A stretch of DNA of 64,000 nucleotides from the NCBI GenBank assembly GCA_041687335.1, contig JAWLCE010000002.1, forward strand, positions 1 through 64,000, read 5' to 3'. The notes below the pieces were generated by a model. The model worked only from the letters and a program-made list of their open reading frames with translations. It was not told the origin of the DNA and made no database searches. This document shows positions 20,301 through 28,273 of the stretch, in pieces (positions within the stretch are counted from its first letter, which is position 1; the number at the start of each line of letters is the position of its first letter). The translations under genes and the position numbers were made by a program. Source of the DNA: JAJFUE01 sp041687335 (GTDB lineage: Bacteria > Sumerlaeota > Sumerlaeia > MVZB01).

Positions 20301-20596
20301 GCCGCACGCTGGACGGCGTCAAAGTCCACCGGCCGCATCGGCGCTTCGTCATTTATGCGGGGCAGTGCCTTCGGCTCGACCAGCTTGGTGCCCGGCTCGC
20401 GTTCCCAGATGACCGTATCCCCGAGCCCCCCGTCATGGTCCAGATACTCGACCTGGACCAAGTGCGTCACCTCACCCCGGGAATCGTTGTAGGGCTCCAC
20501 CCCAACGATCAGCCCCCGCCGCTTGCGCACCGTCGCCAGCATGCCCTCGCGAGGCACCTCGACGCCCAAACCAGCCTCTGACCGAACCGGCACCAT
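17315..20596 (-). CDS. SNF2-family helicase, DrmD-like
   Basis: This 1093-aa protein is the first gene of the operon. It has a small beta-rich N-terminal domain (about 15-75), Walker A DVGLGKT at 155-161, DEAH at 270-273, TATPH at 304-308, and a second helicase lobe with GTDAASEGQNLQ and RNGRLDRHGQ near 640-670. The C-terminus (about 960-1060) is a charged coiled coil. The ADDVGLGKTIEAGLIL block and order of domains match the DISARM class I SNF2 helicase DrmD, which pairs with the adjacent methylase. The ATG at 20596 has TAAGGGT as ribosome site. It is an ATP-driven dsDNA translocase by family; its role in defence is inferred from context. Confidence 0.82.
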   Translation of the reverse strand: MVPVRSEAGLGVEVPREGMLATVRKRRGLIVGVEPYNDSRGEVTHLVQVEYLDHDGGLGDTVIWEREPGTKLVEPKALPRINDEAPMRPVDFDAVQRAARWIALSPYLERGAGVRSHSSAIASPLFGAIQVEDFQLVPLVRALSMPRVSMLLADDVGLGKTIEAGLILNELILRRRIRRVLVLSPAWLRFQWREEMKSKFNLTFDIIDRGETHALRKRLGMDANPWRSYPRVIASYHYLKQPDVLEQFLAACQRDARPSANLPWDLLIVDEAHNCMPSSSSANSELADMITRIGQFFEHKVFLTATPHNGYTISFTGMLEQLDPVRFTQKHDMTAAERKRADEIVIRRLKSEVNRKDAAARRTPRFPERKIQPPRMLNLSLEEEALIRAFEQFRKAVREMFARRSRSEQMAAYFAIEVLNKRLLSCPFAFADSWLRFKDGLAHDERANEGEVRAAERSLQDEIDDDSEMESRRGHASRIAGAWLRDQAQVLHPIIQQVDKALELLGLTRDGSGELQFPCEDARFHNLKLLVEEQLRDNRQWRDDERLIVFTEYKTTLDYLQRRLLEEYKDPSRVLVLYGGMDDREREEIKRAFNDPASSVRILIGTDAASEGQNLQETARLLLHWDIPWNPSRLDQRNGRLDRHGQARDVHIHHFSSDGDADLRFLGKVLVKVDQIREDLGSMSELFEAAFERRFKFQQDANDLFASIEAGVEQTRRKKKADVPMTAVAGEEEQKALDWLVRELDFNPDSLRQTLEVALGMDTGGGFQFERHNGHFVFSNPRDISAGWTSIIDDEVRLPSADGATGRMPGLVFDPRSYLREIGGRQVFRPARDSVLLHLGHPLVRQALKSFSKVRYPGGGDRDVPASRWLIRPADLPQGVDALVLITVEEMATNELRETFHHWVRTLRFPIRQGHLGEPLDHLPAAEDRADDAVPAPAAVERVRELWLEVQADAEAALARHADQLTEQAQAHMKKDLAEQTKNQRQLFEARRRELDKELKKSQKQAIADFDKELDNQPDLFNTTHIERTADRIRDKVDSLRRQHQQAVEFLDNEEPRVLEHVLPRRCTLRGSVQVFPVTVEIRLPRRLFEGAR

Positions 20597-20710
20597 ATCG
20601 CACCCTTACCCGATGTTTCACCTGACTATTCGCGGTGACCTTCAAAGTGATAAATTACCGAAGAAAAAGCAACCTTGATTCAGGGGCTGGGCCTGCCTAC
20701 CTGCCCATCA

Positions 20711-20839
20711 GCCCACACCAGTGTGGGGATAAAAGTAAGGCTGAAGTTGGCGGCATCACTTTCATCTAAAATGGCCGGGGCCACTGCCCGCCACACCAGC
20801 GTGGGCATAAACGGCGCCAATGGCTCCATTGTGGGCACC
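20711..20839. repeat. Palindromic repeats resembling type I-E CRISPR repeats
   Basis: Two copies of a hairpin-forming unit, CCACACCAGTGTGGGGATAA at 20713-20732 and CCACACCAGCGTGGGCATAA at 20791-20810, lie 78 bases apart. A third half-copy CCATTGTGGGCACC is at 20826-20839. The palindrome followed by GGGxATAAA is reminiscent of type I-E repeats, but copy number, spacing and absence of cas genes argue against a working array. They could instead be protein-binding sites upstream of the operon. Confidence 0.5.
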
Positions 20840-20979
20840 ATGCCGCTTCGTCCCCGCCGGACCGCGCGCGCGAGAAATCATATGCGCGGATAGGGTCCCA
20901 TACCCCCCCAAGGGGTCGCGCTAAAAGAGGGGGGTGGGGGGCATTGCCGTGGACCGTGGGGTTGCGGTAGCTGCGGGCT

Positions 20980-21015
20980 GGACGGTGTGGACGGTGCGGA
21001 CGGTCCGGACGGTTG
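20980..21015. repeat. Four tandem copies of a 9-base unit
   Basis: The unit GGACGGTNN is repeated four times in a row just downstream of the integrase stop. It is low-complexity and could have arisen by slippage. Confidence 0.7.
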
Positions 21016-21026
21016 GCCGGGCCGGC

Positions 21027-22331
21027 TTACTTCGCCGCCTCGACGTCCTGCTCGTCCGGTTTCTGCGGGTGCAGCTCGACGACCTTGGTCTTGCCGGTCA
21101 TCATGTCGACCAACGCCTCGCCGATCTTCTCGGCGGCGGCCTGCACGGGATCGGGGGCCAGGTTGGCGTAGCGCTCGGTGGTGCGGCCCTGAGTGTGGCC
21201 GAGCAGCTTTCCCACGATCGGCAGTCCCAGCCCCAGCGAAGCGCCGACGCCGGCGTAGCAGTGGCGTAGATCGTGGATGCGCAGATCGGGCAGGCCCGCT
21301 TTGGCACGGATGCGATACCAAGGCTTGGTCAGGTTGATCAGCTGCTGATTGAGGACGTGCCCCTGGATCACCCACGGGTTATCCTTGCCGCGCAGCTTGT
21401 AGAGACGGGTCAGGATCTCGAGCGCCGGCGCGTTCAGGTGGACGACCTTTGCGCCGGTCTTGGACTCGGGCAGGCGCAGGCATTTGGCACCCGCATCCAC
21501 GTATTCCCAGCGAAGGTCGAGGATCTCGCGCAGTCGGCAGCCGGTCAAGATCAGCAGCCGGATGGCGGCCACCGCCCACGGCGAGACGTCCTTCGTTGCC
21601 TCTGCCTGCTCCAATGCCTCGGCCAGCCGCTTGAACTCTTCGGGGTTCAGGTAACGCTCGCGCGCCTTCTCCTTGAATAGCTCGACGTGGCGGCATGGAC
21701 TGCTGCCTTCAGGGATGATCCCCCAGCGTTCGGCAGCATTGAACATTGCCTTGAGCAGCATCAGGCAGCGGTTGGCGTTGATCGGGCCACCGGTCGTCTT
21801 CGTCTTGCATGGCTTCGCTTCACCGCTGACCTTGTCCTTGACCTGAAGCGGGCGCCGCTCGGCCAGGCGCCGGTGGAGGCGAACGATGTCGCCCTTGTTG
21901 ATCGCGCTCAGCTTCTTTTCACGGAGCGCCGGGAGCAGATGCAGGTCGAGCCGGCGCTGGTTCTCCTCGTGCGTCCGCCGCCCCACCCGCTGGAGCGCGT
22001 CCTTCATGTAGACCTTGGCGAATGTCTCGAACGACTCCGCGTCGCGCAGGTCCTGGCGCTCCTGGCTCAGGTCCTTGCCGAGCGTGGCCTCGGACAGGTA
22101 GCGCCTCGCCTCGGCGCGTGCCTGCTCCACCGTCAGCCGCGGATACCCACCGATCATCGGCCGGCGGCGCACACCGTTGTGGCGGTAGTAGACGTAGAAG
22201 GTGATGCGCCCGGTCGTGCTCACCCGCAGCATGAAGCCTTTGGTATCGGTGTCGTGGACCTCGTAGCGCTCCGCCTCGGGCTTGAGCGAGTCGACCACCC
22301 GCTTCGTGATCCTTGTGTGCCGGTCGCCCAT
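21027..22331 (-). CDS. P4-type tyrosine integrase
   Basis: This 434-aa phage-type site-specific recombinase has an N-terminal DUF4102 arm-binding domain (VVDSLKPEAERYEVHDTDTK onward), a SAM-like core-binding domain, and a catalytic domain with TGCRLREIL (Arg), HDLRH (His-x-x-Arg), LLGHTQ and the Tyr nucleophile in RYANL. The open frame continues upstream to 22562, but that extension is the antisense translation of the tRNA remnant and is an annotation trap. The ATG at 22331 is preceded by GGGAGG and GAGG and begins MGDRHTRITK. It should act on the tRNA-Gly attachment site 180 bases upstream. Confidence 0.9.
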   Translation of the reverse strand: MGDRHTRITKRVVDSLKPEAERYEVHDTDTKGFMLRVSTTGRITFYVYYRHNGVRRRPMIGGYPRLTVEQARAEARRYLSEATLGKDLSQERQDLRDAESFETFAKVYMKDALQRVGRRTHEENQRRLDLHLLPALREKKLSAINKGDIVRLHRRLAERRPLQVKDKVSGEAKPCKTKTTGGPINANRCLMLLKAMFNAAERWGIIPEGSSPCRHVELFKEKARERYLNPEEFKRLAEALEQAEATKDVSPWAVAAIRLLILTGCRLREILDLRWEYVDAGAKCLRLPESKTGAKVVHLNAPALEILTRLYKLRGKDNPWVIQGHVLNQQLINLTKPWYRIRAKAGLPDLRIHDLRHCYAGVGASLGLGLPIVGKLLGHTQGRTTERYANLAPDPVQAAAEKIGEALVDMMTGKTKVVELHPQKPDEQDVEAAK

Positions 22332-22507
22332 CCTCGTGCGCCCTCCCCTTCTGACTGGATGCCTAAGCCTGCAGGCTGGATGTCGTTCTGGGTGACACCT
22401 GGGTGTCAGAAGAGGGAGTAAACCAGTTCCAAGCAGAGAAGTCAACGAGCGTAAAGCATAGTATTTACAGTGCTTTAAAGAATACAAAAGAAAAGCGAAA
22501 GCGGTAG

Positions 22508-22561
22508 GCATCCAGCTTCCCAAGCTGGATGTCGAGGGTTCGAATCCCTTTTCCCGCTCCA
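22508..22561 (+). pseudogene. 3' fragment of tRNA-Gly(CCC); attachment-site half
   Basis: The fragment contains a complete anticodon arm (CCAGC-TTCCCAA-GCTGG, anticodon CCC), a variable loop, a T-arm (GAGGG-TTCGAAT-CCCTT), the 3' acceptor strand TTCCCGC, discriminator T and encoded CCA. The matching 5' acceptor strand GCGGGAA and the D-arm are missing upstream, so it cannot fold into a tRNA. Such 3' remnants are left at the far end of islands that integrate into tRNA genes. Confidence 0.85.
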
Positions 22562-22591
22562 ATAAGTTCAGCAGAATCAGTATGACGATAC

Positions 22592-22617
22592 CCCGCCAAC
22601 GCGATTGGCGGGTTTTT
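22592..22617 (+). terminator. Rho-independent terminator of the former tRNA gene
   Basis: The stem is CCCGCCAA / TTGGCGGG with loop CGCGA, followed by TTTTT. It sits 30 bases after the tRNA 3' end, as expected for the original tRNA transcription unit. Confidence 0.85.
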
Positions 22618-22695
22618 CATTTTGAGAGATATTTCGGATGCGCCTGGCGTGGCCTTGGTCAGGTCCGCATACCGTTTGGGACGCTTGCCCGCGCG

Positions 22696-23559
22696 TTATT
22701 CGATTACCAGTCTCGTCCCCGCGCTCACTCTCCGGCAGCGGGGGCCGAGCTTCTGGCTCAGCCATTCGCACGCAAATTCACCGGTGCAGTGACACGGGCC
22801 GATCCAGCGCACGCCATACTTATCAAGTGTCACAAGGGTTTGTTTCAGGCGCTCCTCTCCAGCGTGGATGAGGTGCATGCCGCCGATCACGCCGGCGAAG
22901 CGGACGGCACCGGTAAGGGCCGCGATGTGGTCGAGCGTGTTGGCCACCCCGGCGTGGGCGCAGCCGACGACGACAACGATCCCTGCTGGAGTTTCCAGCC
23001 AGAGGGCCTGGTCACCGAGAATCGGGTCGGGACGGCTGCATACGGGGTCAAGGAAGAAGGGGCCGCCCGGGTCCTCAAAATCGTTGGTTCGGGGAATGGC
23101 TCCCGTCACCCAGACACCCTCGGCGACACGGGTCGGCCCCGACGTCCAGCGGATCGTGTCCAGACGGGTGCCGAGCGCCTCGCGCGTGGCCGGTGGGAGC
23201 CCGATCTGGCGGTGGGGCGGCGAGGCGCCGCGACTGTAGCGGGGAACGAACAGGTCGGGATGCGCGTAGATCGCGAGCTTTGGAATGCGACGCACCAGCA
23301 AGGGGATGCCGCCGGTGTGGTCGTAGTGGCCATGGCTGAGCACGAGGGCGTCCAGCCGGTCCAGCTCGATTCCAAGGCGCCCGGCATTGCGGGCAAGCGC
23401 CGCTCCCTGGCCGGTATCAAACAAGATGCGCCGGCCGGCAACCTCCACGAGCAGCGCAAAACCATGCTCGGCCAGCAACGATTCATTGCCGGTCGTGTTG
23501 TCGACGAGAACTGTCAGTGTTACCGGTAAGGCCGCCGTGACCGGCCGCTGGTGGTTCAC
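22696..23559 (-). CDS. Metallo-beta-lactamase-fold hydrolase (COG1237-like)
   Basis: This 287-aa protein has the metal-binding motif SHGHYDHTGG at about 94-103, a further His in GGMHLIHAG and a terminal CHCTGE. The LAEHGFALLVEV and ILFDTGQG segments are typical of COG1237, the family related to the beta-RFAP synthase-like MBL proteins. Substrate is unknown. It uses a GTG start with AAAGGGG upstream and overlaps the end of the MinD-like gene by 77 bases, so it is the last member of the leftward redox operon. The same enzyme family often accompanies MinD/NifX clusters in anaerobes. Confidence 0.8.
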   Translation of the reverse strand: MNHQRPVTAALPVTLTVLVDNTTGNESLLAEHGFALLVEVAGRRILFDTGQGAALARNAGRLGIELDRLDALVLSHGHYDHTGGIPLLVRRIPKLAIYAHPDLFVPRYSRGASPPHRQIGLPPATREALGTRLDTIRWTSGPTRVAEGVWVTGAIPRTNDFEDPGGPFFLDPVCSRPDPILGDQALWLETPAGIVVVVGCAHAGVANTLDHIAALTGAVRFAGVIGGMHLIHAGEERLKQTLVTLDKYGVRWIGPCHCTGEFACEWLSQKLGPRCRRVSAGTRLVIE

Positions 23560-24475
23560 TTGCTGGCCCCTTTCGGCTTTTGCAGGCTTCCATTGCTTGC
23601 AGGATCGACTCGACCCGCTGCCAGATCGAACGAATGTCTTCGGCGCAGCCGGCGGTGGCGGTCTCGACCACAGCGCGACGGGCGAGCTGTGCCCCGGTCA
23701 CCGCGCGATCGTAGCGGACGCGCCCGACCACTTCCAGCCCGCGCTCGCGCGATTCGCGCTCGATGCGGCCGGTGATGGTCGGATTGATGTCCCACTTGTT
23801 GATGCAGACTGCGGCGGGAATTTGGAAATGGCGCGCCACCTCGGCGACCCGGCCCAAGTCGTGCAGCCCGCTCAGGCTGGGCTCGGTGACGATCAGCACC
23901 AGGCTTGCGCCGGTGATCGATGCGATCACCGGGCAACCGATGCCGGGCGCGCCGTCGATCATGATCAGGTCGCGGCCGGTTTGACGCGCGACCTTGCGCG
24001 CCTGTTCGCGGACCACGCCCACCAGCTTGCCCGAGTTTTCTTCGGCGACGCCCAGGCGCGCGTGAACCAGCGGCCCGTGGCGCATGTCGGAGACGAACCA
24101 CTCTCCGTTGATGGCCGGCGCCATCTCGATCGCCAGCTGGGGACAGAACCAGGCACAGACGCCGCATCCCTCGCAGGCGCTTGGATCAATTTGGCAGCTC
24201 CGGCCGTTCGGTCCGCCTGCGGGCGTGATGGCGGAGAAGCGGCAGAGCTCGATACAGGTGCCACATCCATTGCAGCGTTCGGAAAGCAACCGAGCGCGGA
24301 AACCGCCCGAGAACGGCTCCCGACGGAGGATGGTGGGCTCGAGCACAAGGTGGAGATCGGCCGCATCCACGTCGCAGTCAGCCAGGACCGCCCGTTTCGC
24401 CAGCGCCGCAAAGGACGCGGTGATGGATGTCTTGCCGGTCCCGCCCTTGCCGCTGATGATGACCAGTTCCTGCAC
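23483..24475 (-). CDS. MinD-superfamily ATPase with inserted ferredoxin domain (second copy)
   Basis: This 330-aa protein has a deviant Walker A SGKGGTGKTS at 9-18 and an inserted dicluster ferredoxin with CNGCGTCIELC and CEGCGVCAWFC (about 65-115). It also has the IDGAPGIGCPV switch motif (COG1149). Such proteins couple ATP to Fe-S/metal-cluster handling, but the exact reaction is not established. The open frame runs upstream to 24988 inside the preceding gene; the GTG at 24475, two bases after the upstream stop, fits the Walker A position and tight coupling. Its C-terminal tail of about 40 residues is polar and unlike the family. It is a paralogue of the next gene. Confidence 0.88.
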   Translation of the reverse strand: MQELVIISGKGGTGKTSITASFAALAKRAVLADCDVDAADLHLVLEPTILRREPFSGGFRARLLSERCNGCGTCIELCRFSAITPAGGPNGRSCQIDPSACEGCGVCAWFCPQLAIEMAPAINGEWFVSDMRHGPLVHARLGVAEENSGKLVGVVREQARKVARQTGRDLIMIDGAPGIGCPVIASITGASLVLIVTEPSLSGLHDLGRVAEVARHFQIPAAVCINKWDINPTITGRIERESRERGLEVVGRVRYDRAVTGAQLARRAVVETATAGCAEDIRSIWQRVESILQAMEACKSRKGPASEPPAAGHGGLTGNTDSSRRQHDRQ

Positions 24476-24477
24476 GC

Positions 24478-25353
24478 TTACGACCCCCTGCGAATAAGCG
24501 GCCGGCGTTCCCCGCGCCCGCTCAGGAGTTCCTCCAGCAGCCGCGAAAAAACAAGCCTCTGTTCGGGCAAGGCCTCGACGATCAAATCCCCGCGCGAGCT
24601 GGACTCCGCGACCCGCCGGTCCTCGGCGATCGCCGCCAGGATGTGGATCCCCTCGTTGGCGAAGCATTCTTCGACTTGATCGGTGCCGGGGCCGACGCGG
24701 TTGAGCACGACGCCAAAAGACACATTCAAGGCCCGCGCCATCTCGATCGCGAGCCCCAAATCGTGCAAGCCAAAGGGGGTCGGCTCGGTCACCAGCACCA
24801 GGTAGTCCGCCCCGCGCATGCTCTCGACCACGGGGCAGGAGGTGCCGGGAGGCGCATCGATCACCACCAGTTCGGCCACGGGCGTGGCGGCCCGGGCGGC
24901 GCGGATGATCGGGGGGCTTTTGCTCTGGCCGACGTCGAGCACGCCCTGCACGAATCCGAGTGCTCCCGCCCGACCCCGCTCGACCCATCCGGTCCGGCGC
25001 GGCACCTCATGGATCGCGCCGGTCGGGCAGACCCGCCTGCAGCCGCCGCAGCCGTGGCATAACTCGGGAAACACGAGCACCCGGCCGCCCACCGGCGCAA
25101 TCGCGCTGAAGCGGCAGATCCGGCCGCACAGGCCGCACTGGGTGCAGCGGTCCGGGTCGACCACGGGCACCGGGACGTTGACCGGCTCGCTCGCATCAAT
25201 CGCGGGCTTGAGGAATAGTGCCCCATTGGGCTCCTCGACGTCGCAATCAACATAGGCCACCGACCCCAGCCGCTCCGCGGCGACCCAGGCCAAGTTGGTC
25301 GCCACGGTCGTCTTGCCCGTCCCCCCCTTGCCGCTGGCGATCGCCAGATGCAC
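24478..25353 (-). CDS. MinD-superfamily ATPase with inserted ferredoxin domain (first copy)
   Basis: This 291-aa COG1149 protein starts MHLAIASGKGGTGKTTVA (Walker A). CTQCGLCGRIC and CHGCGGCRRVC in the inserted 2[4Fe-4S] domain and IDAPPGTSCPV follow. Paired paralogues of this type are common in anaerobic bacteria and archaea and usually sit with NifX-like and DUF5320 genes, as here. The two copies probably form a heterodimer; that is inference. It begins 5 bases after the DUF5320 gene ends and is part of the leftward operon likely driven by the sigma-54 promoter at 26046-26061. Confidence 0.9.
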   Translation of the reverse strand: MHLAIASGKGGTGKTTVATNLAWVAAERLGSVAYVDCDVEEPNGALFLKPAIDASEPVNVPVPVVDPDRCTQCGLCGRICRFSAIAPVGGRVLVFPELCHGCGGCRRVCPTGAIHEVPRRTGWVERGRAGALGFVQGVLDVGQSKSPPIIRAARAATPVAELVVIDAPPGTSCPVVESMRGADYLVLVTEPTPFGLHDLGLAIEMARALNVSFGVVLNRVGPGTDQVEECFANEGIHILAAIAEDRRVAESSSRGDLIVEALPEQRLVFSRLLEELLSGRGERRPLIRRGS

Positions 25354-25358
25354 CGCCC

Positions 25359-25598
25359 TCAGCGCTCCTTTTCCTTCGCCTCGAGCTGCTCAAGCCGTCG
25401 CGTGAGCGATTCCAGTTCACTGGCGATGCCTGTTTCGCCGCCATTGCGCCAGCTCAACCCGCGGCCGCGGCCGCCTCCGCGGCGCGCACCGAAGCCGCGA
25501 AAGCCTCCGCCTGCCATCCCTGTGCCGGCGCACAAACCGGCCCTGCGTCCCGTCATCGGCCCCTTGCCTCTTGGCCCTGTCCGATCTCCATTTGGCAT
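25359..25598 (-). CDS. DUF5320-like small protein
   Basis: This 79-aa protein has the characteristic start MPNGDRTGPRGKGPMTGR. A Gly/Arg-rich middle and a C-terminal coiled coil (residues about 57-79, ELESLTRRLEQLEAKEKER) follow. DUF5320 proteins are found next to MinD/NifX-type genes; their function is unknown. The length is typical. Confidence 0.8.
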   Translation of the reverse strand: MPNGDRTGPRGKGPMTGRRAGLCAGTGMAGGGFRGFGARRGGGRGRGLSWRNGGETGIASELESLTRRLEQLEAKEKER

Positions 25599-25649
25599 CT
25601 GTCATCGTCCTTTCATCGCTGCAAAGGGAGGTCAGCTCCCATTGATGGT

Positions 25650-26033
25650 TTACGTCATCCCGCCGCCGGATTGGCCCCGGCGCAGCCGCCGGCGGCACCC
25701 GCAACAGCCGGGCATGCGAAAGCGGCGCTGGCGCAGGCGTCCGCTTGCGAAGGCCTCAATCACCTCATCCACCTCGCCGCAAGTCTGGGCAATCAACCGG
25801 ATGCCGGCGGCGTCGAGCGCCAGCTCGAGCGGGCGCGAGAGGGCGCCGCAGATCAGCACCTCGATTCCCAGTTGCCCGATCCGGCGGGCCCGGTCCAGCA
25901 CCCCCTCCTCGTGCAAATCCAGATAGGCACGGTGGACCGGCCGGCCCTGCTCCAAGTCGACCACCAGCAGCGAGCCGGCGACGTCGAGCACCGGCGAGAT
26001 CCGGTCCTGCCACTGGGGGAGCGCGAGCCTCAT
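25650..26033 (-). CDS. NifX/NifB-like protein with Cys-rich tail
   Basis: This 127-aa protein belongs to the dinitrogenase iron-molybdenum cofactor biosynthesis family: MRLALPQWQDRISPVLDVAG, then GIEVLICGALSR. These are small proteins that bind metal clusters. The C-terminus ends MPGCCGCRRRLRR, an unusual Cys-Cys-x-Cys tail that could ligate a metal. The frame extends to 26270, but the ATG at 26033 aligns with the family start. It lies only a few bases after the predicted sigma-54 transcription start, so the transcript could be nearly leaderless. Confidence 0.78.
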   Translation of the reverse strand: MRLALPQWQDRISPVLDVAGSLLVVDLEQGRPVHRAYLDLHEEGVLDRARRIGQLGIEVLICGALSRPLELALDAAGIRLIAQTCGEVDEVIEAFASGRLRQRRFRMPGCCGCRRRLRRGQSGGGMT

Positions 26034-26045
26034 GGAAATGGTGGA

Positions 26046-26061
26046 GGCATAATGCGTGCCA
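26046..26061 (-). promoter_or_regulatory. Sigma-54 promoter for the leftward NifX-MinD operon
   Basis: Read on the minus strand, TGGCACG-CATT-ATGCC has GG and GC 12 bases apart (-24/-12) and matches the TGGCACG-N4-TTGC consensus except at one -12 position. The adjacent divergent gene encodes a sigma-54 activator. Predicted transcription start is near 26035, just before the ATG at 26033. Confidence 0.6.
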
Positions 26062-26144
26062 CTGGCGCGGGGGAGGGCAAGGGCCGCGCAATGCCGGCAA
26101 AAACGCAGGCTCGCGGTGGTGTGAGGTTGACCAAACCGTGCAGG

Positions 26145-27551
<1,407 letters not shown>

Positions 27552-27662
27552 TCGTGCAACACGCACGATCGCGCCGGCGGCCCGAGCCGCCCGCCTGGGC
27601 CGGATGTCGAAAAAGCCTGTTTATAGCGTGACTTCTCGCGACTCTGCTGGTGGAGGGCGCAT

Positions 27663-27678
27663 CGGCACTATTGTTGCT
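27663..27678 (+). promoter_or_regulatory. Sigma-54 promoter for the rightward NifX-like genes
   Basis: CGGCAC-TATTG-TTGCT has GG and GC at the -24/-12 spacing of 12 and a perfect TTGC. It lies 30 bases before the ATG at 27708, with AGGAGGAG as ribosome site in between. It is placed directly after the activator gene. Confidence 0.65.
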
Positions 27679-27707
27679 TCTCCATGCCGGCAGGAGGAGT
27701 CTGACCT

Positions 27708-28046
27708 ATGCGTATTGCCGTCACGGCTCAAGGGACCGATCGCGAGGCCGCCTTCGATCCGCGTTTCGGGCGGGCTCGCTGGTTCCTGATCCACGATACC
27801 GAAACGGGCGAGCTGTTCGCAGTGGATAACGAACAGAACCTGCAGTCCGCGCAGGGGGCGGGCATTCAGGCGGGCCGTCGAGTTATCGAGCTGGGGGTGC
27901 AGGCCGTCATCACCGGCCATGCCGGCCCCAAGGCCCTTGCGACGCTGCAGGCTGGTGATGTCTGCGTCTATCTGGCCAACGCGGCAACGGTGGCCGAGGC
28001 CGTGGAGCAGTTCCAGGCGGGGCTGCTGGCGCGCCAACAGCCATGA
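27708..28046 (+). CDS. NifX/NifB-like protein
   Basis: This 112-aa protein has the family layout: MRIAVTAQG, FDPRFGRARWFLIHD, and GVQAVITGHAGPKA. Members bind and transfer Fe-S or Fe-Mo cofactor-like clusters, but no nitrogenase genes are visible here, so the role is probably redox or cluster storage. A strong ribosome site (AGGAGGAG) precedes the start. Its stop overlaps an ATG (ATGA) of a possible small reading frame. Confidence 0.85.
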   Translation: MRIAVTAQGTDREAAFDPRFGRARWFLIHDTETGELFAVDNEQNLQSAQGAGIQAGRRVIELGVQAVITGHAGPKALATLQAGDVCVYLANAATVAEAVEQFQAGLLARQQP

Positions 28047-28224
28047 ACGGCGAAGCCAAACGCCCAGCGATCAGCCGGGCGAAATTGTTTTTCTGTTCAA
28101 GGTCAAGTGCCCGGTGGTGGCGGCCCATGTCGGGCTGCCGGCGGGAACGCATGTGGCCGCGCATGGGTGCCGCCTGCACGAGCTGAGCTCTCGAACTGGC
28201 CGCAAGATGGGCCATCCCAACTGA
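28043..28224 (+). pseudogene. Possible small coding sequence with a frameshift
   Basis: An ATG overlaps the NifX-like stop (ATGA), suggesting translational coupling, but its frame soon becomes Arg/Trp-rich and stops after about 48 codons. A different frame from about 28075 to 28224 reads like a real protein (GEIVFLFKVKCPVVAAHVG and GTHVAAHGCRLHELSSRTG). Joining the two needs one frameshift near 28070. It could be a small broken gene, a sequencing error or chance. Confidence 0.3.
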
Positions 28225-28273
28225 AGAAACATACTGAACGAGTGCCTTTTCCGTAAAAGACGAAAGGAATACC

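Larger units (their letters stand above)
20597..21026. other. Gap between defence operon and integrase
   Basis: No gene is seen. A short plus-strand frame (20675-20893) merely translates the repeats. The gap holds the operon promoter region, palindromic repeats at 20711-20839, G-runs near 20930 and a 9-base tandem repeat at 20980-21015. On the minus strand, TTGCTT near 20670 and AT-rich sequence downstream could be a promoter for the operon, but the match is weak. Confidence 0.45.
1..22561. mobile_element. Right-hand part of a tRNA-Gly-integrated genomic island
   Basis: A tyrosine integrase (21027-22331) lies next to a 54-base 3' fragment of tRNA-Gly that lacks its 5' half. The fragment runs left to right and is followed by an undisturbed terminator, so original chromosome resumes right of 22561 and the island lies to the left. 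The intact tRNA copy expected at the other end is not seen, so the left boundary is unknown. Its placement at 1 is only the window edge, and the genes at 460-4047 may or may not be cargo. Confidence 0.55.
22332..22695. other. Integrase upstream region, attachment site and chromosomal junction
   Basis: This gap holds a palindrome TGACAC-CTGG-GTGTCA at 22393-22408. It also holds an 11-base sequence GCTGGATGTCG at 22375-22385 repeated inside the tRNA remnant at 22524-22534, the tRNA remnant itself and a terminator. The palindrome and repeat may be integrase or regulator binding sites. No gene is seen. Confidence 0.5.

Noticed and set aside
20711..20839. Type I-E CRISPR array
   Set aside because: Only two full repeats, 78 bases apart instead of about 61, flanking sequence diverges, and no cas genes in the window.
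20675..20893. Small plus-strand frame of 72 codons
   Set aside because: Encodes only the repeat sequence (HTSVGI twice) and has no ribosome site.
22332..22562. N-terminal extension of the integrase to 22562
   Set aside because: It is the antisense translation of the tRNA-Gly remnant; a ribosome site precedes the ATG at 22331.
24476..24988. N-terminal extension of the second MinD-like gene
   Set aside because: Overlaps the first MinD-like gene out of frame; family homology starts at the GTG at 24475.
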